DNA of 64,000 nt from Bifidobacterium sp. ESL0732 (GCF_029395535.1 NZ_CP113920.1:1922001-1986000), one strand, 5' to 3'. Positions 36,072-45,567 are shown, numbered from the stretch's first letter. The notes: generated by a model not told the origin, from the letters alone. A program made the numbers and translations.

Positions 36072-37042
36072 GTATGAGTATGCACGATAACGACAAGCAC
36101 GACACGGAATCGGCAAAAACCACCGATTTTCTGAGTCTCGCCCAAGGGGTGGCCGACATTGCGCACCATCAAAAGCAGGTTGACAAGCTTGCCGGCGAGA
36201 AAAAACAAACACCGCGAATCACAGTCATCGCTGACAGCCACGACAACAAAAAAGACGCGGAACAAACGAAATCCTTCGAAAAACTAGGCAACCGCGAAAA
36301 CCTGGAAACCATAGCCTTTGAATGTCTATCCAACGGAATCGACGACAAACGGGTCGTCTCCTTGCTACACGTATTGGGCTGGCCTGAAATATTCAGCTGC
36401 TTTGCCATCGGCGGCATTGCGGCGCTCACGTTCGAAACCGCAAAATCCATCATTGTCAAAGGCACCCACGACTTAGGCAGTCAATATTGTTTGGTCGGGC
36501 GCAGCAACGGATTGACGATCGGGCTGGTCGTGGTGCAAAGCGCCGCCACGCCCGAAGTGACCTGCACGGCGGTCTTGAAGGCGTTCGACCCTGAAAAGCC
36601 GGTATGCCTCGGTCCGACCCGGCACAGCGTAACCGGGGCCGCGCGAACCTTGGGTGCCGTGCTTTCCGCGTTCCACGTGATGCCGGCAATCAATCCACTG
36701 CCCCGGCCGGCCAGAGCGGCCGATATGCTGCCAGAACGCGCGCTTGTCGGCGATGAGGATGCCATCGACGAGCTGTATCAGACGGTCTATCAAAGCCTGA
36801 AAAGCGAGAACGAAAACGACCCGACGCTTCAGACCGTCTCGGTATTCCTCAATTACGGCGGCTCGCTCGAAGCGACCGGCAAGGCGCTCAACGTCCACCC
36901 CAACACCGTGCGCTACCGCATCAAACGCGCTGCCGACGCCACGGGCTGGGATGCCAACGACCCGCGCGACGCCTACGTGCTGCGAACAGCCATCGTCATC
37001 GGAGCGATTCGAGATGCCGAAGAAAGCCAGTCCAACGACTGA
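36068..37042 (+). CDS. PucR-type helix-turn-helix regulator, candidate fatty-acid synthesis regulator
   Basis: The 324-residue protein has a PucR C-terminal helix-turn-helix (about 255-315: VFLNYGGSLEATGKALNVHPNTVRYRIKRA), a central GGDEF-like/CdaR-type region (about 120-215) and a hydrophilic N-terminus. Actinobacterial proteins of this build include FasR of Streptomyces, which activates fatty-acid genes; the location next to the birA-acc-fas block makes that role plausible here. It overlaps the preceding membrane-protein gene by ATGA. Confidence 0.78.
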   Translation: MSMSMHDNDKHDTESAKTTDFLSLAQGVADIAHHQKQVDKLAGEKKQTPRITVIADSHDNKKDAEQTKSFEKLGNRENLETIAFECLSNGIDDKRVVSLLHVLGWPEIFSCFAIGGIAALTFETAKSIIVKGTHDLGSQYCLVGRSNGLTIGLVVVQSAATPEVTCTAVLKAFDPEKPVCLGPTRHSVTGAARTLGAVLSAFHVMPAINPLPRPARAADMLPERALVGDEDAIDELYQTVYQSLKSENENDPTLQTVSVFLNYGGSLEATGKALNVHPNTVRYRIKRAADATGWDANDPRDAYVLRTAIVIGAIRDAEESQSND

Positions 37043-37074
37043 AATCTGAAACCGGAAAGAGGAGGACAGGCAGT

Positions 37075-38190
37075 TTACAGCCTAGGCACCGGACCTAGTG
37101 AATGGCGCTGAATCAATTCGGCGGGAATAAGGCCCGCTCCGTGGGCGTTGGCGGTAAACGTGGTCTCAATGCTTTCACCGAGCAGGCGGAAGGTCTCGCG
37201 CATCGAAGCGATGCCGAGCTCTTCGAAATTCGGGCGCACCGTAGTCAGCGGCGGCCACATATCGTTGACACCGGTCATATCGTCAAAGCCGACCACGCTG
37301 ACGTCCTGCGGAATACGCAAGCCATGCTCGTGCAGGGCGCGGGTGACACCAACCGCCTGTGCGTCGTTGGCGGTGACGATGACGGTAGGCTTCTCGGCGC
37401 CTGCGGAACCGATGCTTTCCAACTCGTGGTTCATACGCGCGTAAGCCTCGGAGGAATCCCATGAATTGCACTGTATTTCGCGGGATTCAATGTGATAGTG
37501 GGCGGAGGCCTTGCGCCAACCGAGCAAACGTGTCACGGCATCGCGCCATTGCACCGGACCTACGAAATAGAGCGCGGAACGATGGCCGAACCGCGAAACC
37601 AGGCGGGCCACCTCGTGCATCGCGCCCCACTGATCGATGCCAACCAGAGCCGTGCGGCCACGTCCTTCGGCATCCATCAGGCCACCGGCCCGACTCATCG
37701 AAAGGTTGCCGTGGGTGGAGGTAATCAGCACGCGAGGCTCGGGCAGCCGGGTGCGGCAGGCCGCCGAAAACATGATATCGGTCGGGGTCAGGAAAATGAA
37801 GGCATCGACGTTCTGCTCTTCAAACGTGCGGCAAAGGTTCTCGAACTCGCTTTGCGTGCATCGTGCCTCGTGCACCATGGAAACCATCAGGAAGAGACCA
37901 CGACGCCGAACAATCGTTTCGATGGCGCCAATCGCAGAAATCGGGCCGAGGAAATTGAGGCCGCCGGCGATCAGACCGATGGTGTGGGAACGGTGCGAAG
38001 CCAGTGTTCGTGCGGAGTTGCTGGGACGATAGCCGAGCACGTCGATGGCGTGCTGGACACGAGTACGGGTGGCATCGGAGACCTCGGAGGAGTGGTTGAT
38101 AACGCGCGAAACCGTCTGATGGCTGACCCCAGCCATCTTCGCCACCTCGAACATCGACGGCCTCTTGCCCGGATTATGTTGAGCGCTCAT
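37075..38190 (-). CDS. LacI-family transcriptional repressor
   Basis: A 371-residue LacI/GalR regulator. The helix-turn-helix is at the N-terminus (MFEVAKMAGVSHQTVSRVINHSSEVSDATRTRV) with the hinge helix RPSNSARTLAS, and the periplasmic-binding-protein-like sugar domain includes TVIVTANDAQAVGVTRAL and VSVVGFDDM. ATG 38190 is preceded by GGGGAG. No carbohydrate genes adjoin it, so its regulon is elsewhere, or includes the GH3 gene at 6.4-8.6 kb. A perfect palindrome 51 bases upstream suggests autoregulation. Confidence 0.93.
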   Translation of the reverse strand: MSAQHNPGKRPSMFEVAKMAGVSHQTVSRVINHSSEVSDATRTRVQHAIDVLGYRPSNSARTLASHRSHTIGLIAGGLNFLGPISAIGAIETIVRRRGLFLMVSMVHEARCTQSEFENLCRTFEEQNVDAFIFLTPTDIMFSAACRTRLPEPRVLITSTHGNLSMSRAGGLMDAEGRGRTALVGIDQWGAMHEVARLVSRFGHRSALYFVGPVQWRDAVTRLLGWRKASAHYHIESREIQCNSWDSSEAYARMNHELESIGSAGAEKPTVIVTANDAQAVGVTRALHEHGLRIPQDVSVVGFDDMTGVNDMWPPLTTVRPNFEELGIASMRETFRLLGESIETTFTANAHGAGLIPAELIQRHSLGPVPRL

Positions 38191-38240
38191 CCGTGTCTCC
38201 CCTTTGTCAGCGGTGTGCTTCCTGCGTGGCACATCCCGCA

Positions 38241-38252
38241 GTGAACGTTCAC
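38241..38252 (-). promoter_or_regulatory. LacI-type operator candidate
   Basis: GTGAACGTTCAC is a perfect 12-bp palindrome with the central CG seen in most LacI-family operators. It sits in the promoter region of the lacI-type gene. Confidence 0.6.
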
Positions 38253-38347
38253 AAGTCTACTCGAACAGTCATATCAATGATATCAGCACAATACAGTGAT
38301 GATCATTCAATTCCGTCAATCCTCGCGAGGGATAGTGCCTCAGGCAC

Positions 38348-39235
38348 TCAGTCCAGATGCCAGCTTATGCGATGCAACGGTGTCGGGCCATACTCGACGA
38401 TGGCGGCTCGGTGGACAGCCGTTCCATAGCCCTTGTTGCGCTGCCATTGGTAGGGCACGTAGTTCGGGTTGCCTTGTGCCAGGGCGACCATCAACCGGTC
38501 TCGCGTCACCTTGGCGATGACGGAGGCCGTCGAGACGAGCGCACAGCTTTGGTCGGCCTTCACTTTCGTGGTCACTTTTGGCAAAACCGGAATGACCGGC
38601 GCATCGAACGTCCCTACAGCCTTGGAAATATAGTCGTTCGGACCGTCCAAAATGGCACCGACACGAAACGGGGCTGAAGACGGGTATACCGCGAGGGACG
38701 AACCATCATCAAAAGGAACGTTCAAAAGACCGTCGTCACGTAGCCCATCACCGAATTCACCGGAACCACCGGTTTTATCGGACTTATCAATCACCGCTCC
38801 AAAGCTTTCGGCAGTAGATGTTTCGTCGATGTTGAGTTCACGTTCGACCTCGTTGACCGCGCGCAAAGCCGCGATGCCCAACGCATAGGAGATTCCCCAC
38901 TCGTCGATTTCCTTGTTGCTGGCCTGCCCGACAGCGCTGGCGGCGCACCACGAGCGCAGGCCCTCGAACATCGCCTCACGCTTGTGTTCTGTCAGCAATT
39001 TCGAATCAGCGACACCAACCGGTACCTCAAGTCCGTCCAAATCACGGGCCCATACCGCGGCCGCGCCCACCATCACTGGACCGGCGAGCGCACCGCGGCC
39101 CACCTCGTCAAAACCAACGATCAAATCAAACCCAAGGCCTGCCAGTTTTCGTTCCAAATCCAACGTCGGCGCGGCGACATGGTGGGCAGCGCGACCCTGT
39201 TTGCCAGCTGCCTCATTGCCGGATTTCGAAGTCAC
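38348..39235 (-). CDS. rnhB: ribonuclease HII
   Basis: The 295-residue protein has the RNase HII core: FDEVGRGALAGP (catalytic Asp and Glu), VADSKLLTEHKR, ILDGPNDYI and ALVSTASVIAKVTRDRLM. It removes ribonucleotides from RNA:DNA hybrids. It is longer than the usual 200-250 residues because about 50 residues (around 120-170, Asp/Gly/Ser rich) are inserted before ILDG. GTG start overlapping the lepB stop (GTGA). Confidence 0.94.
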   Translation of the reverse strand: MTSKSGNEAAGKQGRAAHHVAAPTLDLERKLAGLGFDLIVGFDEVGRGALAGPVMVGAAAVWARDLDGLEVPVGVADSKLLTEHKREAMFEGLRSWCAASAVGQASNKEIDEWGISYALGIAALRAVNEVERELNIDETSTAESFGAVIDKSDKTGGSGEFGDGLRDDGLLNVPFDDGSSLAVYPSSAPFRVGAILDGPNDYISKAVGTFDAPVIPVLPKVTTKVKADQSCALVSTASVIAKVTRDRLMVALAQGNPNYVPYQWQRNKGYGTAVHRAAIVEYGPTPLHRISWHLD

Positions 39236-39987
39236 GATTTCGGTACCCCGGGCACGGCGGCGAACACCTCACGATGCGACTTGACCACCTTGAAATGGCT
39301 GAACGGCCAGAAAGTCAGCATCGCCACGCCGCTGATGTTGGCCATCGGAACGAGCCCACCGTTGCCATCGTCGGCGTGGTATCGCGAATCGGCGGAATTG
39401 GAGCGGTTGTCGCCCATTACAAAGACATTGCCGGCAGTCACCTTGGTTTTAAACGCGAAATTGCTGGGCTCGGTTCCCGGCTTGATATACGAAGTCTCGT
39501 CAATTGCGACACCATTGACGGTGACCGGAGAACCGCTGCCTTTGCACGCCACCACGTCGCCGGGCATGCCGATCAGCCGCTTGATGAGGTCGTCGGAACC
39601 GTGGTTGTCGGTGCCGGCGAGCCAGTGGGCCGGGTCCTTGAAAACGATGACATCACCGCGCTTGAGTTTGTTCGTAGGCCTCGCGAGACGATTGGTGACC
39701 AGCCGGTCGCCGATCTCGATGGTGTCTTCCATTGAACCGGAAGGAATTTCATAGACGCCGATGACGAATACCCGCAACAACCCCAGAATGACCACGAATA
39801 CGGCAAACGGCACCACAAAGCTCAACAGGTCGTGGAACGTATAGCCCTCCGAATCCGGGTCGGCGTGTTCCGGATTGCTGCGAAGGTCGCGCGGCCTTGG
39901 TTCGGGGCTTACTCCGTAATCCGCGACCTCGATGATATGCGAATCCGCTTCACGCCGCTCGTCGCTGCGGGTATCATCCCCTGCCAT
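39232..39987 (-). CDS. lepB: signal peptidase I
   Basis: A 251-residue type I signal peptidase with an N-terminal cytoplasmic region of about 50 residues and one membrane helix (about 55-75). It carries the catalytic Ser in IPSGSMEDTI and Lys in LKRGDVIVF, plus the closing boxes KRLIGMPGD and VMGDNRSNSADSRY. It cleaves signal peptides of exported proteins such as the surface proteins in this window. ATG 39987 has GGGAG five bases ahead; upstream ATGs lack one. Operon with rnhB. Confidence 0.95.
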   Translation of the reverse strand: MAGDDTRSDERREADSHIIEVADYGVSPEPRPRDLRSNPEHADPDSEGYTFHDLLSFVVPFAVFVVILGLLRVFVIGVYEIPSGSMEDTIEIGDRLVTNRLARPTNKLKRGDVIVFKDPAHWLAGTDNHGSDDLIKRLIGMPGDVVACKGSGSPVTVNGVAIDETSYIKPGTEPSNFAFKTKVTAGNVFVMGDNRSNSADSRYHADDGNGGLVPMANISGVAMLTFWPFSHFKVVKSHREVFAAVPGVPKS

Positions 39988-40119
39988 CGGCACTCCCAAC
40001 TTATACATGCGTATCCTTGAAGCTGGCCAAAACCACAGCCCTAAGTAACCGAAAACCATCATAGCCTGTGGGACAGTACAGAGATGTCATGCATCACGAT
40101 ACAAGAATCCAAATTTTGA

Positions 40120-40162
40120 TAAAAGCAAAAACGGCGGTCAGAACTTCAAATCTGACTGCCGT
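40120..40162 (-). terminator. terminator of rplS
   Basis: Stem ACGGCAGTCAGA/TCTGACCGCCGT with one G-U pair on the minus strand, then TTTTTGCTTTT. It begins about 25 bases after the rplS stop. Confidence 0.87.
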
Positions 40163-40187
40163 TTGCACATAGCTTTTAGGCTTGCAT

Positions 40188-40556
40188 TCAGGCCTTGGCG
40201 CTGTTGTCCTGACGCTCGGTGATACGAGCGGCCTTGCCACGCAGGGCACGCAGGTAGTAGAGCTTGGCGCGACGAACGCGGCCGTGACGCAGCACCTTGA
40301 TGGAATCAATCACCGGGGAGTGCAGCGGGAAGCGACGCTCCACACCGCAGCCGAAGCTGACCTTGCGGACGACGAACGTCTCACGCAGGCCGGCGCCCGA
40401 ACGCGCAATCACCACGCCGGTGAACGCCTGAAGACGGGAGTTGTTGCCCTCCTGGATCTTGACGTTGACCTCGACGGTATCGCCGGGACGGAACTCCGGG
40501 ATAGAATCCGAAGGCTTCATGTGCTTGGCATCAAATGCCTCAATAGCGTTAACCAT
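40188..40556 (-). CDS. rplS: 50S ribosomal protein L19
   Basis: A 122-residue L19: [64 protein letters not shown] and [15 protein letters not shown]. It sits at the 30S-50S interface. It lies upstream of lepB and rnhB on the same strand, a common actinobacterial order, but a terminator separates it from lepB. Confidence 0.97.
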   Translation of the reverse strand: MVNAIEAFDAKHMKPSDSIPEFRPGDTVEVNVKIQEGNNSRLQAFTGVVIARSGAGLRETFVVRKVSFGCGVERRFPLHSPVIDSIKVLRHGRVRRAKLYYLRALRGKAARITERQDNSAKA

Positions 40557-40876
40557 TGTTTCACCTGTCGCTGCCGCATATCAGCGTACATGTCAGGGGC
40601 GGCGCCGCACTTTCGTGCCATGGCGGCTAATGGAGCCGAACGCGCCCACTATCGTATTCCGTCGGAACCCGGCGGAATGTTGCCGATTCGCCGTGGAGGT
40701 TACATCCGAACTGACGGATATAGCCACAAGGCTGAACCCAAATGAAGAAACAGACCCATGCGGCAGCCTGTCTCTCGGCATAACAAACTTTTATTTTAGC
40801 GAAATACGGCGACACACGCGTTATGCATTCGATGCCGTATGCTTCCTCCATCAAAAATTACACAACGACAGCTGTT
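40557..40876. other. upstream region of rplS without recognised gene
   Basis: It should contain the rplS promoter. Short open frames on both strands here show no family resemblance and no good ribosome site. It runs into a repeat array. Confidence 0.4.
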
Positions 40877-41052
40877 CCGGCGACCACTTTCTGACAGAAT
40901 CCCAAATTAATGCAAGAAAACGGCCACTGATGGTCCATAAATGACCGTTTTCTGGCACGACCTGCCTGAAATGCAAGAAATAGGCCGCTTATAACCCGTC
41001 AGTGTCCACTTTCTGGCACGACGACTCACCGATGCCAGAAAGTGGTCATTGA
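40877..41052. repeat. array A1: six alternating half-sites, 61-bp period
   Basis: The 19-bp motif GCAAGAAAACGGCCACTGA or a close variant occurs on the plus strand at 40912, 40973 and 41034. It occurs on the minus strand at 40877-40895, 40938-40956 and 40999-41017. Gaps alternate 16 and 7 bp. The whole is 176 bp, identical in length and order to array A2. Confidence 0.85.
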
Positions 41053-41208
41053 GACAAGCCAAGCACCAGAAACACGATTGCCAAATCAATACAGATACGA
41101 AGATACCCACTCGAAACAAACCAATTTGACAAGCCACGTCGAGACACTTATTTTAGGGGCGGTAATAATTTCTGTGCATGGCACAACGAGTCGAAGGAGG
41201 TGGGGATC

Positions 41209-41304
41209 ATGGCTGACGATCTTCCTAGTAGTATCAACGATCTGCATCATTTGTGCAGCTGTGCGCAACCTCATCTCGACACGATGACTCGGCGCTGGAA
41301 GTAA
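41209..41304 (+). CDS. 31-residue small protein, unknown
   Basis: ATG 41209 has one of the best ribosome sites in the window (GAAGGAGG, 8 bases ahead). The product MADDLPSSINDLHHLCSCAQ... is 31 residues long with a His-His and Cys-x-Cys cluster. A competing frame, GTG 41174 to 41287 (37 residues), would make a basic start followed by a membrane helix (WLTIFLVVSTICIICAAVRNLI), holin-like in form. Only one can be favoured by the ribosome site, and that is the first. Confidence 0.35.
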   Translation: MADDLPSSINDLHHLCSCAQPHLDTMTRRWK

Positions 41305-41637
41305 ACCCCGTCTTCCGTTTTCAGTGCGTCACGCTACGAGCGTAAGACGATGTGAAACGACTCCTCCAGCATGCAGATGACTCCACTTTCGAGATTCCCA
41401 TTTTAATTCAACCAAACGTATCCATCGTGCCCATGAACCCACGAAAGTTACGGGATATAAAGGTATCAAGGATTTACGATTCGTTACTGGTAGTCTGCAC
41501 CTGACCGCTTCAAAGCAAAGCCGGCAATTGCAGGAATCGTAAATTTCTGATGCTTTCAAAAGCTGCATAGAATCAGCAACCGCAACAGCAAATCCGGGAT
41601 TCTCCACGCCACGATACGCCGCTCATGAGGAATCATC
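41305..41637. other. upstream region of the ABC transporter
   Basis: These 333 bases hold no gene I can support. The region is probably a promoter and long leader for the transporter, but no known riboswitch fold was recognised. Confidence 0.35.
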
Positions 41638-43404
41638 ATGACCAACTTTTCCTTCAACTTCAATCGCGCCGCGCCTGCGACATCGGACGCGGGGCGGAAC
41701 ATCAGCCTCACCAAGCGCGTGGTCTCGGACTGCGTGGTGGCCGTCGGCATCCTCGCCATCTTCGGCCTAATCGCCTGGGTTCTGCCCGCCATCAACGCGC
41801 CGGTCGGGCCGAAAGGCATTCCTTCCACCGTCTCGACCGATCCGCGCAACCTACCGTATTATGCACTGCGTTCCGTCTTCCGCATGGCCATCGCCCTGTT
41901 CTTCTCGTTGGTGTTCACCTTCGTATACGGACTCGCCGCGGCGCGATCGCGCCGGCTCGGCAAAGTGCTCATCCCCCTGCTCGACATTCTGCAGTCCGTA
42001 CCAATCCTGGGCTTCCTTTCGGCGACCGTGACCATCTGGCTCGCCCTCTTCCCCGGCTCGATGATGGGCGTGGAAGCCGCGTCGATTTTCGCCATCTTCA
42101 CCTCGCAAGCCTGGAACATGACCTTCTCGTTCTACCGTTCTCTGCAAAGCGAACCCAAGGAACTCGACGAAGCGGCACGCAACCTCCGGCTTTCGCACTG
42201 GCAGCGCTTCTGGGTGCTTGACGTGCCGAACTCCATGATTCCGCTCTTGTGGAACATGATGATGAGCGTGGGCGGCGGCTGGTTCTTCCTCACCGCTTCG
42301 GAAATGATCTCGGTGAACAACCGCACCTACGCGCTGCCCGGTATCGGCAGCTACGTCGAGGCCGCGGCCGCCGAAGAAAATCCCGGCAAAATCGGCTGGG
42401 CCATTCTGACCATGGTTATCGTCGTACTCGCCATTGATATTTTGGTCTGGAAGCCGCTGACCGCTTGGGCCGAAAAGTTCCGCATTACGCAGAGCGAGTC
42501 CTCGGAGCCCAAGCGCAGCGCCGTTCTGACGCTGATTCGTCAGTCACACATCGACGATTTCATCGCGCGCCTTTTCCGCCCGATCGGTGAATTTTTGAAC
42601 TGGATCACTCGCCCGCTCGGCCACACCGGCTCCAAGTGGGGCGCCAAGCCTGGCCGCCGTCGCGCCGGTGATGTCGTTTTCGGCATTATCGTGGGAGCCG
42701 CTGTTATTGCGGGAGCCGCGGAGCTGATTGTCACCATTATGAAAACCACCGGCTTGGGCGAGCTCGGACGTGCCTTTGGCCTCGGGGGCCTCACCTTCCT
42801 GCGTGTGGCGCTGTTGACCGCGATCTGCTCGGTAATCTGGGTGCCGCTTGGCGCCATCATCGGCATGAACCCGAAAATCTCGCGTCTGGTCCAGCCGCTA
42901 GTGCAGGTGCTGGCGAGCTTCCCCGCCAACTTTATTTTCCCGTTCGTGGTCATGGTCTTTGTCGCCGGCGGCATTGACATCAACTGGGGCTCGATCCTCC
43001 TCATGGCGCTGGGCACGCAGTGGTACATCCTCTTTAACGTCATCGCCGGCGCGTCTGCAATCCCAGACGACCTGATCGAAATGACCAAGAACTTCCATAT
43101 CACCGGTTGGATGAAATGGAAGACGCTTATCCTTCCGTCCGTTTTCGGCTCATGGGTCACCGGCGGCATCACCGCAGCCGGCGGCGCGTGGAACGCTTCC
43201 ATTGTTTCGGAAATCGTCAGTTACGGACGCCACACGCTCGTCGCCAAAGGCCTCGGTTCCTATATCGCCGAAGCCACCGCGCATGCAGAGGGTATGAAGA
43301 CCATCATCGGCGTGGCCGTCATGGCCATCTTCGTCGTCGCCGTCAACCGTCTCTTCTGGAATCCGCTGCAACGTCTCGCCGACCGTCGTTTCGTCGTTGG
43401 ATGA
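41638..43404 (+). CDS. ABC transporter, duplicated permease (anion type)
   Basis: The 588-residue protein contains two binding-protein-dependent permease domains (about 70-275 and 350-580). Each has its coupling EAA loop: ELDEAARNLRLSHWQRFWVLDVP in the first and DDLIEMTKNFHITGWMKWKTLILP in the second. This fused form is the 'duplicated permease component' of anion-type (NitT/TauT-like) importers. No substrate-binding protein is encoded nearby, so the substrate is unknown. ATG with GAGGA ahead. The ATPase follows after 321 bases that hold repeat array A2. Confidence 0.88.
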   Translation: MTNFSFNFNRAAPATSDAGRNISLTKRVVSDCVVAVGILAIFGLIAWVLPAINAPVGPKGIPSTVSTDPRNLPYYALRSVFRMAIALFFSLVFTFVYGLAAARSRRLGKVLIPLLDILQSVPILGFLSATVTIWLALFPGSMMGVEAASIFAIFTSQAWNMTFSFYRSLQSEPKELDEAARNLRLSHWQRFWVLDVPNSMIPLLWNMMMSVGGGWFFLTASEMISVNNRTYALPGIGSYVEAAAAEENPGKIGWAILTMVIVVLAIDILVWKPLTAWAEKFRITQSESSEPKRSAVLTLIRQSHIDDFIARLFRPIGEFLNWITRPLGHTGSKWGAKPGRRRAGDVVFGIIVGAAVIAGAAELIVTIMKTTGLGELGRAFGLGGLTFLRVALLTAICSVIWVPLGAIIGMNPKISRLVQPLVQVLASFPANFIFPFVVMVFVAGGIDINWGSILLMALGTQWYILFNVIAGASAIPDDLIEMTKNFHITGWMKWKTLILPSVFGSWVTGGITAAGGAWNASIVSEIVSYGRHTLVAKGLGSYIAEATAHAEGMKTIIGVAVMAIFVVAVNRLFWNPLQRLADRRFVVG

Positions 43405-43440
43405 GTTAAGGAGATTCGATGAGCATGATAAGCAGAAATC

Positions 43441-43616
43441 CGAGTGTCCGTTTTCTTGCATTCTCAATCATCGATGCTAGAAAACGGCCATTCACAGCCC
43501 CGCAATGGCCGGTTTCTTGCATAACCAAACACAAAAGCAAGAAAACAGCCGCTGACGACTCCTCAGTGACCACTTTCTTGCACCGCTGAACGCAAAAGCA
43601 AGAAAACGGTCACTGA
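43441..43616. repeat. array A2: six alternating half-sites, 61-bp period
   Basis: Same motif family and geometry as A1. Minus-strand copies: 43441-43459, 43502-43520, 43563-43581. Plus-strand copies: 43476, 43537, 43598. Total 176 bp. It fills most of the gap between permease and ATPase genes, and its hairpins could affect readthrough. Confidence 0.87.
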
Positions 43617-43725
43617 CTGCCTCTAACTGAAGGGTTTTCGGCAAATCCGATTGCTAATGCTGAAAACCAATCAATAATACCGACCGAATAAATCATTTGG
43701 AAACCACCAAACAAAGGAATCCATC

Positions 43726-45381
43726 ATGAACTTCAACAAGCTTTATAAGACCGTCGCCAGCGGCACGGAAACCGGAACCACCACAGCAACCCGCACCCGT
43801 GGCCGCCACAACCCGCAGTACGCTGACCTCGACGCCAACGGCACCCACACCGTCATCGAAGCCAGCCACATCAGCCAGAGCTTCACCTCCGAAAAAGGCA
43901 ACGAGACCACAGTCCTCGACGACATCTCTTTCAATCTTCACGAAGGTGAAATCGTTGCCATCCTGGGGCGTAGCGGCGCCGGCAAATCGACCTTTCTGCG
44001 TATTTTGGCCGGACTCATCCAGCCGACCAGCGGACAGGTCTCATACCGCGGCAAGGAGCTCGACGGGCCGAATCCAGGAGTCGCGCTTGTCTTCCAGACC
44101 TTTGCACTCATGCCCTGGCTCACCGTCGAAGACAACGTCGAGCTCGGGCTCGAAGCACGCGGGGTGCCACGCGAAGAGCGCCACAAGCGCGCCCTCGAAG
44201 CGATCGATGCCATCGGTCTGGACGGCTTCGAATCCGCTTATCCGAAGGAGCTTTCCGGTGGCATGAAGCAGCGTATCGGCATCGCCCGCGCACTCGTGCT
44301 GCGCCCAGACGCGCTCTTCATGGACGAGCCGTTCAGCGCCTTGGACGTGCTGACCGCGGAAAACCTACGTCAGGAAGTGCTGAAGCTTTGGAACAACAAC
44401 CAAAGCGGGATTAAGTCAATTCTGATTGTTACTCACAACATCGAGGAAGCGGTACAGATGGCCGACCGCGTGGTCGTTCTGGGTTCACATCCTGGTCATC
44501 TCATCGCACAGGTTCCGGTCAACCTGCCGCGTCCGCGCGACAAGCACTCCCCCCAATTCGAGGCGATGGTCGACAAACTCTACGCCATCCTGACCGGTCA
44601 GGAGTCGCAGCGCAGCCGTCAGATTGCCCAGAAGAAAGCCCAGGCTGCTTCGGCCACGACTTCGGCTGCTGCACAGAACACAACAAAAAACGGCGCCCAG
44701 TCGTCTTCGTCCAAATCCGATAAAGACAGCAAATCGGCCAATCCGAACAAATCGACCGATAGCCAAGAAAATGGCAACGGCAACGATTCCGGCCAGGCAT
44801 CTTCTACGGGCAACGACCATGCCGCCGCGCAGGCCGTAGCCAACGAAAAGCTGGCAGCCCATGAAAACGACACCAAGGTCAAAGAGAGCAATGCACGCAC
44901 CGAGCTGCTCCCGAACGCCACCCCCGGCGGACTTGCCGGCCTGCTGGATGTGGTTTCGAATTATCAAGGCGGAGTAGACTTGGCCGATCTAGCGGCCGAT
45001 CTTTCCTTCGAGGTCGACGACCTCTTCCCGTTGATCGATGCCGGCACTATGCTGGGGCTTTTGACGGTCAACAACGGCCACTGCACCATCACCCGCGAAG
45101 GCGACCGCTGGTGCCATGCCGACGTGCTCGAGGCCAAGAAGCTCTTCGCTCAGCTCGTCATGGACCACGCGCCGCTCGTGCGCACCATCGACCGGGCACT
45201 GCGCAACCATCCCGACCGTGGCTTGCGCGGCGAGCTCATCCTCGACCTGCTGCGCAGCCAGCACACCGACGAGGAAGCGCAGCAGCAGTTCGACATCGCG
45301 GTGACCTGGGGCCGTTACGGCGAGCTTTTCGACTACGACGCCGATGACGACCAGCTCACCCTCGACGAGGCCAATCGGTAG
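43726..45381 (+). CDS. ABC transporter ATP-binding protein with C-terminal AAA-associated domain
   Basis: A 551-residue protein. The nucleotide-binding domain (about 40-290) shows Walker A GRSGAGKST, Q-loop VFQTFALMPW, signature LSGGMKQRIGIARAL, Walker B ALFMDEPFSALD and the switch His in ILIVTHNIEE. A Ser/Lys/Asn/Gln-rich linker (about 300-395) leads to a helical C-terminal domain (about 405-551) of the kind found only on this transporter class. It energises the duplicated permease upstream. AAAGGA precedes the ATG. Confidence 0.9.
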   Translation: MNFNKLYKTVASGTETGTTTATRTRGRHNPQYADLDANGTHTVIEASHISQSFTSEKGNETTVLDDISFNLHEGEIVAILGRSGAGKSTFLRILAGLIQPTSGQVSYRGKELDGPNPGVALVFQTFALMPWLTVEDNVELGLEARGVPREERHKRALEAIDAIGLDGFESAYPKELSGGMKQRIGIARALVLRPDALFMDEPFSALDVLTAENLRQEVLKLWNNNQSGIKSILIVTHNIEEAVQMADRVVVLGSHPGHLIAQVPVNLPRPRDKHSPQFEAMVDKLYAILTGQESQRSRQIAQKKAQAASATTSAAAQNTTKNGAQSSSSKSDKDSKSANPNKSTDSQENGNGNDSGQASSTGNDHAAAQAVANEKLAAHENDTKVKESNARTELLPNATPGGLAGLLDVVSNYQGGVDLADLAADLSFEVDDLFPLIDAGTMLGLLTVNNGHCTITREGDRWCHADVLEAKKLFAQLVMDHAPLVRTIDRALRNHPDRGLRGELILDLLRSQHTDEEAQQQFDIAVTWGRYGELFDYDADDDQLTLDEANR

Positions 45382-45396
45382 GTCAAACCGACCCAT

Positions 45397-45567
45397 TGCG
45401 TTGAAAAGCAGAAGGCCGCCACACGTTCTCTGCTTTTCAACGCACCTGCCGCCGTACATGCGTCAAAAAGCAGATTCTTGGCCCACATTATCTGCTTTCG
45501 AACGCGACTTCAGCTGCACATGCGTCAAAAAGCAGGCTTTTGCAGTCATTCCGTGATTTTCATCGCA
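45397..45567. repeat. array B1: six alternating half-sites, 62-bp period
   Basis: The 16-bp motif TGCGTTGAAAAGCAGA (or TGCGTCAAAAAGCAGA) is on the plus strand at 45397, 45459 and 45521. Its inverse is at 45429, 45491 and, degenerate (12 of 16), at 45552-45567. It lies between convergent stop codons and could also serve as terminator for the ATPase gene and the last DUF2207 gene, neither of which has another. Confidence 0.85.

Noticed and set aside
41305..41637. Riboswitch in the leader of the ABC transporter
   Set aside because: Length fits, but no known aptamer core could be recognised by eye.
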